From an uncultured Lachnospiraceae bacterium (GTDB lineage Bacteria; Bacillota; Clostridia; Lachnospirales; Lachnospiraceae), in assembly GCA_910577175.1 (NCBI GenBank), contig CAJTLU010000004.1:1-64000 (forward strand): 64,000 nt of DNA. The letters are read 5' to 3'. The notes under the pieces are model-generated. The model was not told the origin of the DNA and ran no database searches. It saw only the letters and a list, made by a program, of their open reading frames with translations. A program made the translations under genes and the position numbers. Shown here in pieces: positions 33,570 to 40,885 of the stretch. The number at the start of each line of letters is the position of its first letter. Position 1 is the stretch's first letter.

Positions 33570-34958
33570 TTATTTACTCCCGGAAAGATACGCATCGATT
33601 CCCTTCGCTGCTGCTTTTCCTGCACCCATCGCAAGAATCACGGTCGCCGCGCCGGTCACCGCATCACCGCCGGCAAAAACTGCCTTCCGGCTCGTACTTC
33701 CGTCCTCGCCGTCAGCCGCAATACAGCCTCTTTCATTTACCTCAAGCCCCTTTGTTGCAGAAGAAATAAGCGGATTCGGACTTGTACCCAGAGACATAAT
33801 TACGGTATCTAACTCAAGCGTAAACTCTGAGCCTGCCTTTTCCACAGGCCGTCTTCTACCCGAAGCATCCGGCTCTCCCAGTTCCATTTCTACACAGCGC
33901 ATTCCCTTGACCCAGCCGTTCTCATCCGTCAGAATCTCCTTCGGATTCGTCAGAAGCTTGAAAATAACGCCTTCTTCCTTTGCATGATGTACTTCTTCCA
34001 CTCTTGCCGGAAGCTCCGCCTCTCCCCTGCGGTATACAATATAAACTGTTGCCCCTAGCCGTAATGCCGTTCTTGCAGCGTCCATCGCAACATTTCCGCC
34101 GCCGACTACCGCTACCTTCTTTCCTGCTGAAATCGGTGTACCATAGCCTTCTGTAAACGCTTTCATCAGGTTATTTCTTGTCAGGTATTCATTCGCGGAA
34201 AAAACGCCGTTTGCATTCTCTCCCGGAATCCCCATAAACTTAGGCAGCCCGGCGCCGGAGCCGATAAATACCGCATCAAAGCCCTCTTCGTCCAAAAGCT
34301 CGTCTATCGTCACCGACTTACCGACGACCACATTCGTCTCAATTTTAACGCCAAGTGCCTTGACATTCTCAATCTCATTCTTTACTACCGTTTCCTTCGG
34401 AAGACGGAACTCCGGAATGCCGTAAACCAGCACGCCGCCCGGCTCATGCAGGGCTTCAAAAATTGTAACCTCGTAGCCCATCTTTGCCAGATCCCCGGCA
34501 CAGGTCAGTCCTGCCGGACCGGAACCGATTACCGCCACCTTCTTTCCCTTTTTCTCCGCATTCACTACCGGACGGATGTCATGCTCTCTTGCATAATCCG
34601 CCGTAAAACGCTCTAACTTACCAATAGAAACCGCATCTCCTTTAATGCCGCGGATACACTTCGCCTCACACTGCGACTCCTGCGGACAGACACGGCCGCA
34701 GATTGCCGGCAACGCGGAATATTCAGAAATAACAGTATAAGCTCCCTCAATATCACATTCCCCGATTTTTGCAATAAACCCAGGGATATCAATATTGACC
34801 GGACAGCCCGTCTGGCATTTTGGATTTTTGCACTGCAGACACCGGCTGGCCTCTGCCCTTGCCTCCTCTAACGAATATCCGAGACATACCTCGTCAAAAT
34901 TGTGCGCACGTTCCGTTGCTGCCTGCTCCCGCACCGGAACCCGGTTTAATACGTCCAT
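33570..34958 (-). CDS. nfnB: NfnB subunit, GltA-like FAD-dependent oxidoreductase
   Basis: The 462-residue protein belongs to the glutamate synthase small subunit family: N-terminal cysteine clusters CLQCKNPKCQTGCPVNI and ICGRVCPQESQCEAKC bind two 4Fe-4S clusters, followed by FAD-binding GSGPAGLTCAGDLA and NADPH-binding GGGNVAMDAARTALRLG. It lies directly next to nfnA, with 20 bp between them, so it is the large subunit of the electron-bifurcating ferredoxin:NADP oxidoreductase rather than part of glutamate synthase; no large GOGAT subunit is nearby. AGGAGGAG precedes the ATG. The same pair has been called sulfide dehydrogenase; bifurcation is the best-supported role in Clostridia. Confidence 0.9.
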   Translation of the reverse strand: MDVLNRVPVREQAATERAHNFDEVCLGYSLEEARAEASRCLQCKNPKCQTGCPVNIDIPGFIAKIGECDIEGAYTVISEYSALPAICGRVCPQESQCEAKCIRGIKGDAVSIGKLERFTADYAREHDIRPVVNAEKKGKKVAVIGSGPAGLTCAGDLAKMGYEVTIFEALHEPGGVLVYGIPEFRLPKETVVKNEIENVKALGVKIETNVVVGKSVTIDELLDEEGFDAVFIGSGAGLPKFMGIPGENANGVFSANEYLTRNNLMKAFTEGYGTPISAGKKVAVVGGGNVAMDAARTALRLGATVYIVYRRGEAELPARVEEVHHAKEEGVIFKLLTNPKEILTDENGWVKGMRCVEMELGEPDASGRRRPVEKAGSEFTLELDTVIMSLGTSPNPLISSATKGLEVNERGCIAADGEDGSTSRKAVFAGGDAVTGAATVILAMGAGKAAAKGIDAYLSGSK

Positions 34959-34978
34959 TTTTCTCCTCCTGTATTGCT

Positions 34979-35860
34979 CTATTCACAATAACCACAGCCG
35001 CCGTGATGGGTTGCACCCTCCTGCGCCTCCAGATACCGCCGTCCCTCTGTGGTTTTATACATCTGCTGACGCTTCATTGCCTGGTCAAAATCCACCAGAT
35101 GCCCGTCAAACTCCGGACCATCCACACATGCAAACTTGACCTTGCCGCCGACACTGACACGACAGGCGCCGCACATGCCGGTACCGTCTACCATAATCGG
35201 GTTCATACTGACAATCGTAGGAATCCCAAGCTCCTTAGTTAAAAGGCAGACAAACTTCATCATAATCATCGGACCAATGGCAATTACCAGGTCATAACTC
35301 TTCTTTTCTTCCTCCACAAGCGCCCTGATCCGGTCATTTACATTCCCGTGGAACCCATAAGACCCGTCATCTGTCGTAATGTAAAGATTCCCGGCCACAG
35401 CCCGCATTTCTTCTTCCAGAATAATCAGGCCCTTCGTCCTTGCACCGATAATGCAATCGACGGAAACTCCATGCTCCTGCATCCACTTTACCTGCGGATA
35501 CACCGGCGCCGTACCGACGCCACCTGCTACAAAAAGAATTTTCTTTTGCTTTAACTCCGAAACCGGTTCGTCAACCCACTCACAGTTCCTTCCGAGCGGA
35601 CCCACGAAATCCCGGAAAAAGTCTCCTTTTTCTAATTCCGCCATCCGTAACGTCGAGGCGCCGACTACCTGAAATACAATCGTTACCGTCTTTTTTTCCC
35701 TGCAATAATCACAAATGGTAAGCGGAATACGCTCCCCCGTTTCATCCGTTCTTACAATGACAAACTGTCCCGGAAGACAGGACTTCGCAACCCGCTCCGC
35801 TCTGACTTCCATCAGCACGATGCTGTCGCTCAGCTGCCTTTTTTCTACAATTTCGTACAT
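34979..35860 (-). CDS. nfnA: NfnA subunit, ferredoxin-NADP reductase-like (FAD/2Fe-2S)
   Basis: The 293-residue protein matches sulfide dehydrogenase/NfnA and the electron-transfer subunit of dihydroorotate dehydrogenase: an FAD-binding beta barrel with RIPLTI, an NAD-binding part with GGVGTAPVYPQVKWM, and a C-terminal 2Fe-2S site in GTGMCGACRVSV and KFACVDG. With NfnB it couples NADH and ferredoxin oxidation to NADP reduction. The start has a weak GAGTGAAA site. It leads the operon nfnA-nfnB-GGDEF/EAL and lies divergent from yerC; its own -35/-10 is not clear to me. Confidence 0.9.
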   Translation of the reverse strand: MYEIVEKRQLSDSIVLMEVRAERVAKSCLPGQFVIVRTDETGERIPLTICDYCREKKTVTIVFQVVGASTLRMAELEKGDFFRDFVGPLGRNCEWVDEPVSELKQKKILFVAGGVGTAPVYPQVKWMQEHGVSVDCIIGARTKGLIILEEEMRAVAGNLYITTDDGSYGFHGNVNDRIRALVEEEKKSYDLVIAIGPMIMMKFVCLLTKELGIPTIVSMNPIMVDGTGMCGACRVSVGGKVKFACVDGPEFDGHLVDFDQAMKRQQMYKTTEGRRYLEAQEGATHHGGCGYCE

Positions 35861-36016
35861 GATTTCACTCTATGCCCCTTCCGATTAAATTTGAACACTA
35901 TATTCTATCATAGCACATATTCCCCGGAAATTCTACTGCAAAAATGACTTTTTCAACACTTTTTCCTCTGTTTTTACAGTGTCAGCCGGCTTTTTTCCAA
36001 AACAGAAAATTTTTTC

Positions 36017-36045
36017 TTTACTTTAGCTCTTTGTAGTGTTAAAAT
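36017..36045 (+). promoter_or_regulatory. Promoter of the YerC gene
   Basis: TTTACT (36017-36022) and TAAAAT (36040-36045), 17 bp apart, 49 bp before the ATG. Confidence 0.7.
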
Positions 36046-36093
36046 ATTACTGTCAGAATGCAATGTACTTATATAAAGGAGGATGATTCCGTC

Positions 36094-36399
36094 ATGGGCA
36101 AAAACATAAAGTCGCCGTCAGTCGATTATTTGTTTCAGGCAATCCTGTCTTTAAAGGATTTAGACGAATGCTATACATTCTTTGAAGATGTCTGCACCAT
36201 AAACGAAATTCTTTTGCTGTCCCAGCGCTTTGAAGTAGCTGCCATGCTCCGCGCCCACAAAACCTATCTGGAGATTGCAGAAAAAACCGGCGCTTCCACC
36301 GCAACCATCAGCCGCGTCAACCGTTCCTTAAACTATGGGAACGACGGCTATGATATGGTATTTGAACGCCTGCCGGAGCTTCCGCAGGAAGAAGCATAA
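36094..36399 (+). CDS. YerC/YecD family TrpR-like DNA-binding protein
   Basis: The 101-residue protein is a TrpR-superfamily member: FFEDVCTINEILLLSQRFEVAAMLR followed by the helix-turn-helix YLEIAEKTGASTATISRVNRSLNYG. The family is conserved in Firmicutes, with no known ligand; it lacks the tryptophan-binding specifics of TrpR. I chose the ATG at 36094 because AAAGGAGG is 9 nt upstream; the frame extends 12 codons further with no site. It has its own promoter. Target genes unknown. Confidence 0.88.
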   Translation: MGKNIKSPSVDYLFQAILSLKDLDECYTFFEDVCTINEILLLSQRFEVAAMLRAHKTYLEIAEKTGASTATISRVNRSLNYGNDGYDMVFERLPELPQEEA

Positions 36400-36440
36400 G
36401 GTCTTTCAGGCAGTTTCCGGACAGCCAGGAATAAAACAAT

Positions 36441-36484
36441 CGAGTAGGAGGAAGTTCTCATTTAAGAGAACTTCCTCCTACTCG
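36441..36484. terminator. Perfect 19-bp hairpin between convergent genes
   Basis: A 19-bp arm (36441-36459) is an exact inverted copy of 36466-36484 with a 6-nt loop. No long T-run follows on either strand (the minus side has GTTTTATT), but its position between yerC and the DUF6033 gene suggests termination. Confidence 0.6.
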
Positions 36485-36531
36485 GTTGCATGGAGGGACA
36501 ACTGCTTTTTCGCCTCTCCGAATCAGCCTCT

Positions 36532-37356
36532 CTACACCTGCAAATCCAGATTTGCTCCAATCTGTACCGGCTCTTTTGCGCCAGCTTTGCCTGTACCATC
36601 CTCTTCCCGTGCCGCTTCAATCAGTATCCGGAGGTCCGTATCGTTCAGATAAATCGTACCATCCTTTGACGCGGCTATCTTTTCATTGAGAAGCTGCTCT
36701 GCCCTGCCATACGCCGATTCCTTCCCCGCTGTTTCCTCTGCCGCCTTTCCCGCCAAAGCTTCCTCCGCTGTTTTTTCTGCCGGAGCTTCTTCTGCTTTTC
36801 TTTCTTCTAATGTCTCCTCTAATTCCTCTTTCTTTTCTACCGCCTTTTCTTTTGTCTTTTCTATCAGCTCTTCCGAATTTTTCCGCCGTTCCTCCCGGAG
36901 CTTATCACTCAGGTTCAGCATATAATCGTTTCGGCCTTGCATTCTGCAATGATATTTTCCGTTCTCATCGATATAGCTGTGCTGATACACTATGGTCCAA
37001 CCAGTGGCTTTTGCTATGCTTTCTGCCAGCTTAGACATAGACTCAACGCCTTTTATCATGTCTTTCATATTCTTTTCTTTTTTGGGGTCATTCTGCATTT
37101 GTTCCAAAAGTTTGGGATTAACGGTCAGTGACTTGCCGCTTTTATCGGATACACAAGCATTCCCTACACGAAATTCCACACTTGGAACAAGTTTTGCCAG
37201 CTCGTTTGCATACTCTGTCGTACTCTTTGATTTGCCGCTTCCCGTTGTTTCCTGCGTTTTTCCGGTTTCTTTCCTTTTCGTACTGTTTGCAGCACCGCTT
37301 CCCGCCATGCCCTGTGCCGCATAGCCGCCATAAGTGTTTGTAATCTCCATTGTCAT
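36532..37356 (-). CDS. DUF6033 family protein
   Basis: The 274-residue protein starts with a Gly/Ala/Ser-rich stretch (residues 8-45), then a folded part with TTEYANELAKLVPSVEFRVGNA and TVNPKLLEQMQNDPKKEKNM, and a long charged coiled region (150-230, many EEKAEE repeats). It shares this layout with the gene at 55350-56183; both look like DUF6033 proteins of Lachnospiraceae. No signal peptide or membrane helix; the function is unknown. AAGGAGGAC precedes the ATG. Confidence 0.75.
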   Translation of the reverse strand: MTMEITNTYGGYAAQGMAGSGAANSTKRKETGKTQETTGSGKSKSTTEYANELAKLVPSVEFRVGNACVSDKSGKSLTVNPKLLEQMQNDPKKEKNMKDMIKGVESMSKLAESIAKATGWTIVYQHSYIDENGKYHCRMQGRNDYMLNLSDKLREERRKNSEELIEKTKEKAVEKKEELEETLEERKAEEAPAEKTAEEALAGKAAEETAGKESAYGRAEQLLNEKIAASKDGTIYLNDTDLRILIEAAREEDGTGKAGAKEPVQIGANLDLQV

Positions 37357-37414
37357 AATGTTGTCCTCCTTGATAAAAATTTAATTTGAACTCCTTTTCG
37401 TTTCCATGCTATGT

Positions 37415-38659
37415 CTATAACAATTGAATCAATTCTAAATACCAGTCGTCCATGATGCTTTCATAAGGAATCCTTACAATCCTGTCTTTGGAACCGCCTT
37501 CATAAATACAGGATTCTGCCATGCCCGCCAGACCCGGAAGCTTATAAAAACCGCCAAACACAATCCATATTTCCCCGTCTGCATTGTTTTCCTCTAAAAA
37601 ATCCTCGAAGGCTTCCCTCTCAACATAAACATAGCTGTCATCATACGAAATCATCCGGCACAGCTCCGCAGTATTATAAGAAACAATTTCAGGCTTCCCG
37701 GCATAAGCTCCGACCATAATGTCCTTACTTTCATTACACCGGGCATAGGAATGGGTATGTATCGCCGACAGCATAGCCGACAGCAGCAGAACGGCTGCGG
37801 CTGCCATGCCTGCGCACCTCCCTCTCCGGTAGGGACGGAAACCGGCAATTCCCTTCATCCGTCTCTTTATATCTGCAAATTCCCGTTCTCCCGCAAAGGT
37901 AACGGCAGACGGCATCCTCTCCGGTTCAGAATGCAGCAGTTTCAGTGTTTTCAGTAAAACCATCCCATACTCCTGCGCCGTTCTCCCGCTTTTTTGTATA
38001 CACACCCTGTCACAGATATCTTCCATATCCGCCCGGAACTGTTTCTGGAAAATTGTCAGGAACGGGTTTATCCACAAAAGGCATCGCAGGATGTCCCACA
38101 CAAGACCGAACCATAAATGCCCTAACCGAATATGCGTCTGCTCATGCTGTACGACAGCCATTACCTCCTCCCTGCCGTAGCTCTTTAACATAACTCTCGG
38201 AATGACAATCCTCGGTTTTAGCAGCCCGGCCGTAAACGGCGTAACTTTCATGTCCATGACGCTGACCCGGATACCGCTTAAAGAAACCCTTTCCATCCCG
38301 GCAACCAGCCTCCGGAGACGCAGACGTTTTCCGAAGATACAGACAAACACCGCCAGAATGCCCGCCATATAAAGACGGTCCGCCCAGAGCCATGACATGG
38401 TTACCGCTGTCAGCCGCCACGTTGCGTTTAAGACAGCCTCGTTTTCATAAAACAGCTTTAATCTCCCAAGAAACGGAAGTAACAAAAAGAACGACCACAG
38501 CATCCCCCTGAAAAAAGTCCGTTTCCGGGAAACCGTCCTCCGGAGCAGCATCACAAGCCCGGTCAGCACAAAGGAAAAGGCTGCGCACCGCACAAGCTGT
38601 GTCGTATAATATACCGCACAAAAATCGAAAAGACTGCTCATCCGTGTCCAGTCAGGCAT
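37415..38659 (-). CDS. BlaR1/MecR1-type M56 metallopeptidase
   Basis: The 414-residue protein has four to five membrane helices in the N-terminal part and a cytoplasmic zinc peptidase site VVQHEQTHIRLGH (HExxH) near residue 170, as in M56 antirepressor proteins. BlaR1 normally ends in a penicillin-binding sensor domain of about 250 residues; here only about 120 residues with a membrane helix (around 290-310) follow, with no SxxK motif. The signal sensed is therefore probably not a beta-lactam. It overlaps the BlaI-like repressor gene by 8 nt and should cleave it upon activation. Confidence 0.85.
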   Translation of the reverse strand: MPDWTRMSSLFDFCAVYYTTQLVRCAAFSFVLTGLVMLLRRTVSRKRTFFRGMLWSFFLLLPFLGRLKLFYENEAVLNATWRLTAVTMSWLWADRLYMAGILAVFVCIFGKRLRLRRLVAGMERVSLSGIRVSVMDMKVTPFTAGLLKPRIVIPRVMLKSYGREEVMAVVQHEQTHIRLGHLWFGLVWDILRCLLWINPFLTIFQKQFRADMEDICDRVCIQKSGRTAQEYGMVLLKTLKLLHSEPERMPSAVTFAGEREFADIKRRMKGIAGFRPYRRGRCAGMAAAAVLLLSAMLSAIHTHSYARCNESKDIMVGAYAGKPEIVSYNTAELCRMISYDDSYVYVEREAFEDFLEENNADGEIWIVFGGFYKLPGLAGMAESCIYEGGSKDRIVRIPYESIMDDWYLELIQLL

Positions 38660-39077
38660 GCGTCTCCCCCTCTTGATCCGGGTTCTCTGTATCCTGTCCC
38701 CTGCTTTTCTCCAGAATCTCCTCTAACTCCTGAATCTGTTCGTCCGTCAGGGCAAAACTCTGCAGCAGCGCCGCCATAGCGTTTGTCCCGTTGCCAGAAA
38801 AGTAGCTGTCCACGAACTTCCTGCTTTTCTCCTTCACACATTCCTCCCTTGACCTCAGCACATAATAGTGATAAACCCGCGAATCGCGCTCATCCACTGT
38901 ATAGCCTAAAACATCCTTCTGGTTCAGGCGGTTCATCAGCACCCGCACCATCCGCTGCGACATATCCACATTTCCCTGCATCCTTCTGTAAACCTCGGAG
39001 GACGTCAGCGGCTCCTTGCACGCCCACAGAACCTCCATAATCTGCCATTCGCTTGGCGTAATCTCTTCCTTTGCCAT
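38652..39077 (-). CDS. BlaI/MecI-type winged-helix repressor
   Basis: The 141-residue protein has the BlaI layout: EITPSEWQIMEVLWACKEPLTSSEVYRRM, MSQRMVRVLMNRLNQKDVLGY and a dimerisation part at the end (SFALTDEQIQELEEIL). It represses genes until cleaved by the M56 peptidase encoded next to it. A promoter with TTGACC (39117-39122) and TAAAAC (39094-39099) lies upstream. No TACA-type BlaI box is evident, so the operator may differ. The next plus/minus neighbours include no beta-lactamase. Confidence 0.9.
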   Translation of the reverse strand: MAKEEITPSEWQIMEVLWACKEPLTSSEVYRRMQGNVDMSQRMVRVLMNRLNQKDVLGYTVDERDSRVYHYYVLRSREECVKEKSRKFVDSYFSGNGTNAMAALLQSFALTDEQIQELEEILEKSRGQDTENPDQEGETHA

Positions 39078-39093
39078 ACCACTTCTTCCTTTC

Positions 39094-39122
39094 GTTTTAC
39101 TGTCAATTTATTTATCGGTCAA
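39094..39122 (-). promoter_or_regulatory. Promoter of blaI-blaR1 pair
   Basis: Minus strand TTGACC and TAAAAC with 17-bp spacing, overlapping repeated TTGAC and AATGATTA-like units that could be an operator. Confidence 0.5.
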
Positions 39123-39221
39123 TCATTGTTAATCATTAAGAGCTGTTGATGTTTTTTGCTTCCTTATTGTCAGGGAGTGTTTGGGACTTACGCCCGTCAG
39201 AACACACATGGCTCGCAAACA

Positions 39222-39281
39222 AAGGGACTGTTGCAAACGTGCCATGCCCGGAGCTGTGGCGCTTTTGCAACAATCCCTTTA
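39222..39281. terminator. Large hairpin, dispersed repeat family member
   Basis: AAAGGGACTGTTGCAAA (39222-39238) pairs with TTTGCAACAATCCCTTT (39265-39281) with one mismatch, 37 bp past the end of the DUF1836 gene. On the minus strand the arm ends in TTT, so it may terminate that gene. Confidence 0.6.
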
Positions 39282-39317
39282 TTTTGTTCCTATGAAACAG
39301 TGCTTCTTTATTTTCTC

Positions 39318-40031
39318 CTATTTTTTCTTCCCTTCTGCTTTTTTCTCGTCCTTCTTTTCCTTTTTGTCGTCTTTCTCTTCCTTCTTTTTTGCCTTCTCTG
39401 CTTTTTCTTCCTTTTCTTTTTCTGCAGACTGCTTCTCATGCGGAGCAAATTCTTTGTCAATCAGCTGCTCAATCAACTGCTTTTTCATATAAACATCAAA
39501 GCTCAGCAAACAAATCAAGGACAGCTTCCGCAAAAACTCCTGTTGCTCCTTGTCCGCTACCTCGGTATAGGTTCCCTGCACCGCCTTCCACTTTCTCGCC
39601 ACATCCTTGGCTGCCGCGTCTGACTGGGACTTCTGGACCGCAAAGATTTCTTCATACACCCTCTCAAACGGCACCTCGCCTGCCCCGCCAAAAAAAGCCG
39701 CGTTAAAAGGCTTTAAAACCGACTGGATATCCGTAATGGACAGCACGCCCTTCAAATAGTAAATTAAAATCAAAAGATACATGTGGTCCTTTGAATATTT
39801 CTTTTTGTTTGGTGGCGGAAGAAGCTCATTCTTTGTATAGTTATTAATCATCGTTTTTGTCAAAAGCTTATCTTCGCTGTAACGTTTCGAGGACTCCAGA
39901 TGAAAATCCATAAACGTCGTTACCTGGTCCATATATAAATCAATGTTTGGCAGCTCGTCCGGCTTCACATAGGAAATCGCCTTCAGCCTGTCGAGCAATT
40001 CACGCAGCTCCTCACTGTCTTCCCAAGCCAC
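39318..40031 (-). CDS. DUF1836 family protein
   Basis: The 237-residue protein has an N-terminal DUF1836 domain (residues 20-165): LPNIDLYMDQVTTFMDFHL, LLTKTMINNYTKNELLPPP, and KKKYSKDHMYLLILIYYLKG. These features suggest a MerR-like winged helix DNA-binding fold (N-Y-TK-x-LLPPP). The last 45 residues are a Lys/Glu repeat tail, probably disordered. Start is GTG at 40031 with GGGGGAG upstream. Function unknown; a transcription regulator is plausible. Confidence 0.8.
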   Translation of the reverse strand: MAWEDSEELRELLDRLKAISYVKPDELPNIDLYMDQVTTFMDFHLESSKRYSEDKLLTKTMINNYTKNELLPPPNKKKYSKDHMYLLILIYYLKGVLSITDIQSVLKPFNAAFFGGAGEVPFERVYEEIFAVQKSQSDAAAKDVARKWKAVQGTYTEVADKEQQEFLRKLSLICLLSFDVYMKKQLIEQLIDKEFAPHEKQSAEKEKEEKAEKAKKKEEKDDKKEKKDEKKAEGKKK

Positions 40032-40164
40032 AAAAACTCCCCCTTTCCTTTCTCTGCTTAACTCCTCTTCCGATACCTTTGTACCGCCCCACTCTACATT
40101 ATATATAATATTATATTATATAGTATCCGAAACCACGTTGCAAGTATTTTCTTGGGTTTTCACA

Positions 40165-40193
40165 TTGAAAAATTCACAACCGTATGCTATAAT
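40165..40193 (+). promoter_or_regulatory. Strong promoter upstream of the YHGS gene
   Basis: TTGAAA (40165-40170) and TATAAT (40188-40193) with 17-bp spacing, 62 bp before the ATG. Confidence 0.8.
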
Positions 40194-40254
40194 ATCCACG
40201 CAAAGCCACATAAATACCGAATATGCAGAGCTTTAGCTTCAGGAGGTGTTCATT

Positions 40255-40854
40255 ATGGATTATCTGTACCACGGCTCAAATGTTGCCGGTATCACAGCCT
40301 TGGAACCACATTCCCCGTTACATAACTCCGATAAAAGGGTGGTTTACCTGACCGGGAATATCCCTTATGCACTGATTTATATCTGGGATGCAAAGCGCAC
40401 AGGTTATGATAGAAAATACGTGACCGGCTGGCTGAGAGACGGCATCGCTAACTATGAGGAACAGTTTCCTGACCAGTTAGAGCTATTTTACAAAAATGTT
40501 TCCGGATATCTGTACTATATTCAGAATCGTATTGATTTTCAACCCGTAGACGACCGGGAAAGCATGTTTTACAGTGAAGGCAGCGTATCGGTGGACCATG
40601 CCGTTTTTATCGCGGATGTATATGAAGAGCTGCTAAAGCATGAAAAATCAGGACTTTTCAGAATACTACGCTACAAGGAACAATCCGAAAAACGGCAGGA
40701 CGAACTGACTGACATGATAGCAAAAGCCATTAGAAAGAATAATTTTTATCAAAACGACACTGTTTTGGCAGATTTTATGAAAAAGTACCATGGTAAGGCG
40801 TGGGAGAAAGCGTTCCATATGTGCCAGACAACAGATTCGTGTACTTTTATGTGA
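40255..40854 (+). CDS. Putative ADP-ribosyltransferase-like fold protein (YHGS motif)
   Basis: The 199-residue protein begins MDYLYHGSNVAGITALEPHS, then NSDKRVVYLTGNIPYALIY. The YHGS motif with a following ALIY-like hydrophobic strand and a GSVSVDHAVFI pattern resembles the DarT/Tpt1-type ADP-ribosyltransferase fold, in which the His of YHG binds NAD. The catalytic Glu/Gln is not obvious, so the call is weak. AGGAGG is at the start and a perfect promoter upstream. It is followed 32 bp later by pcrA on the same strand, which may be a chance operon. It could be a toxin, an RNA modification enzyme, or a mere structural relative. Confidence 0.5.
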   Translation: MDYLYHGSNVAGITALEPHSPLHNSDKRVVYLTGNIPYALIYIWDAKRTGYDRKYVTGWLRDGIANYEEQFPDQLELFYKNVSGYLYYIQNRIDFQPVDDRESMFYSEGSVSVDHAVFIADVYEELLKHEKSGLFRILRYKEQSEKRQDELTDMIAKAIRKNNFYQNDTVLADFMKKYHGKAWEKAFHMCQTTDSCTFM

Positions 40855-40885
40855 CTACTGTATAAAACATAAGAAAGAGGCTGTT

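Noticed and set aside
39117..39122. Classical BlaI operator (TACA-TGTA dyad)
   Set aside because: The promoter is visible, but the expected dyad is absent, so I do not annotate a bla operator.
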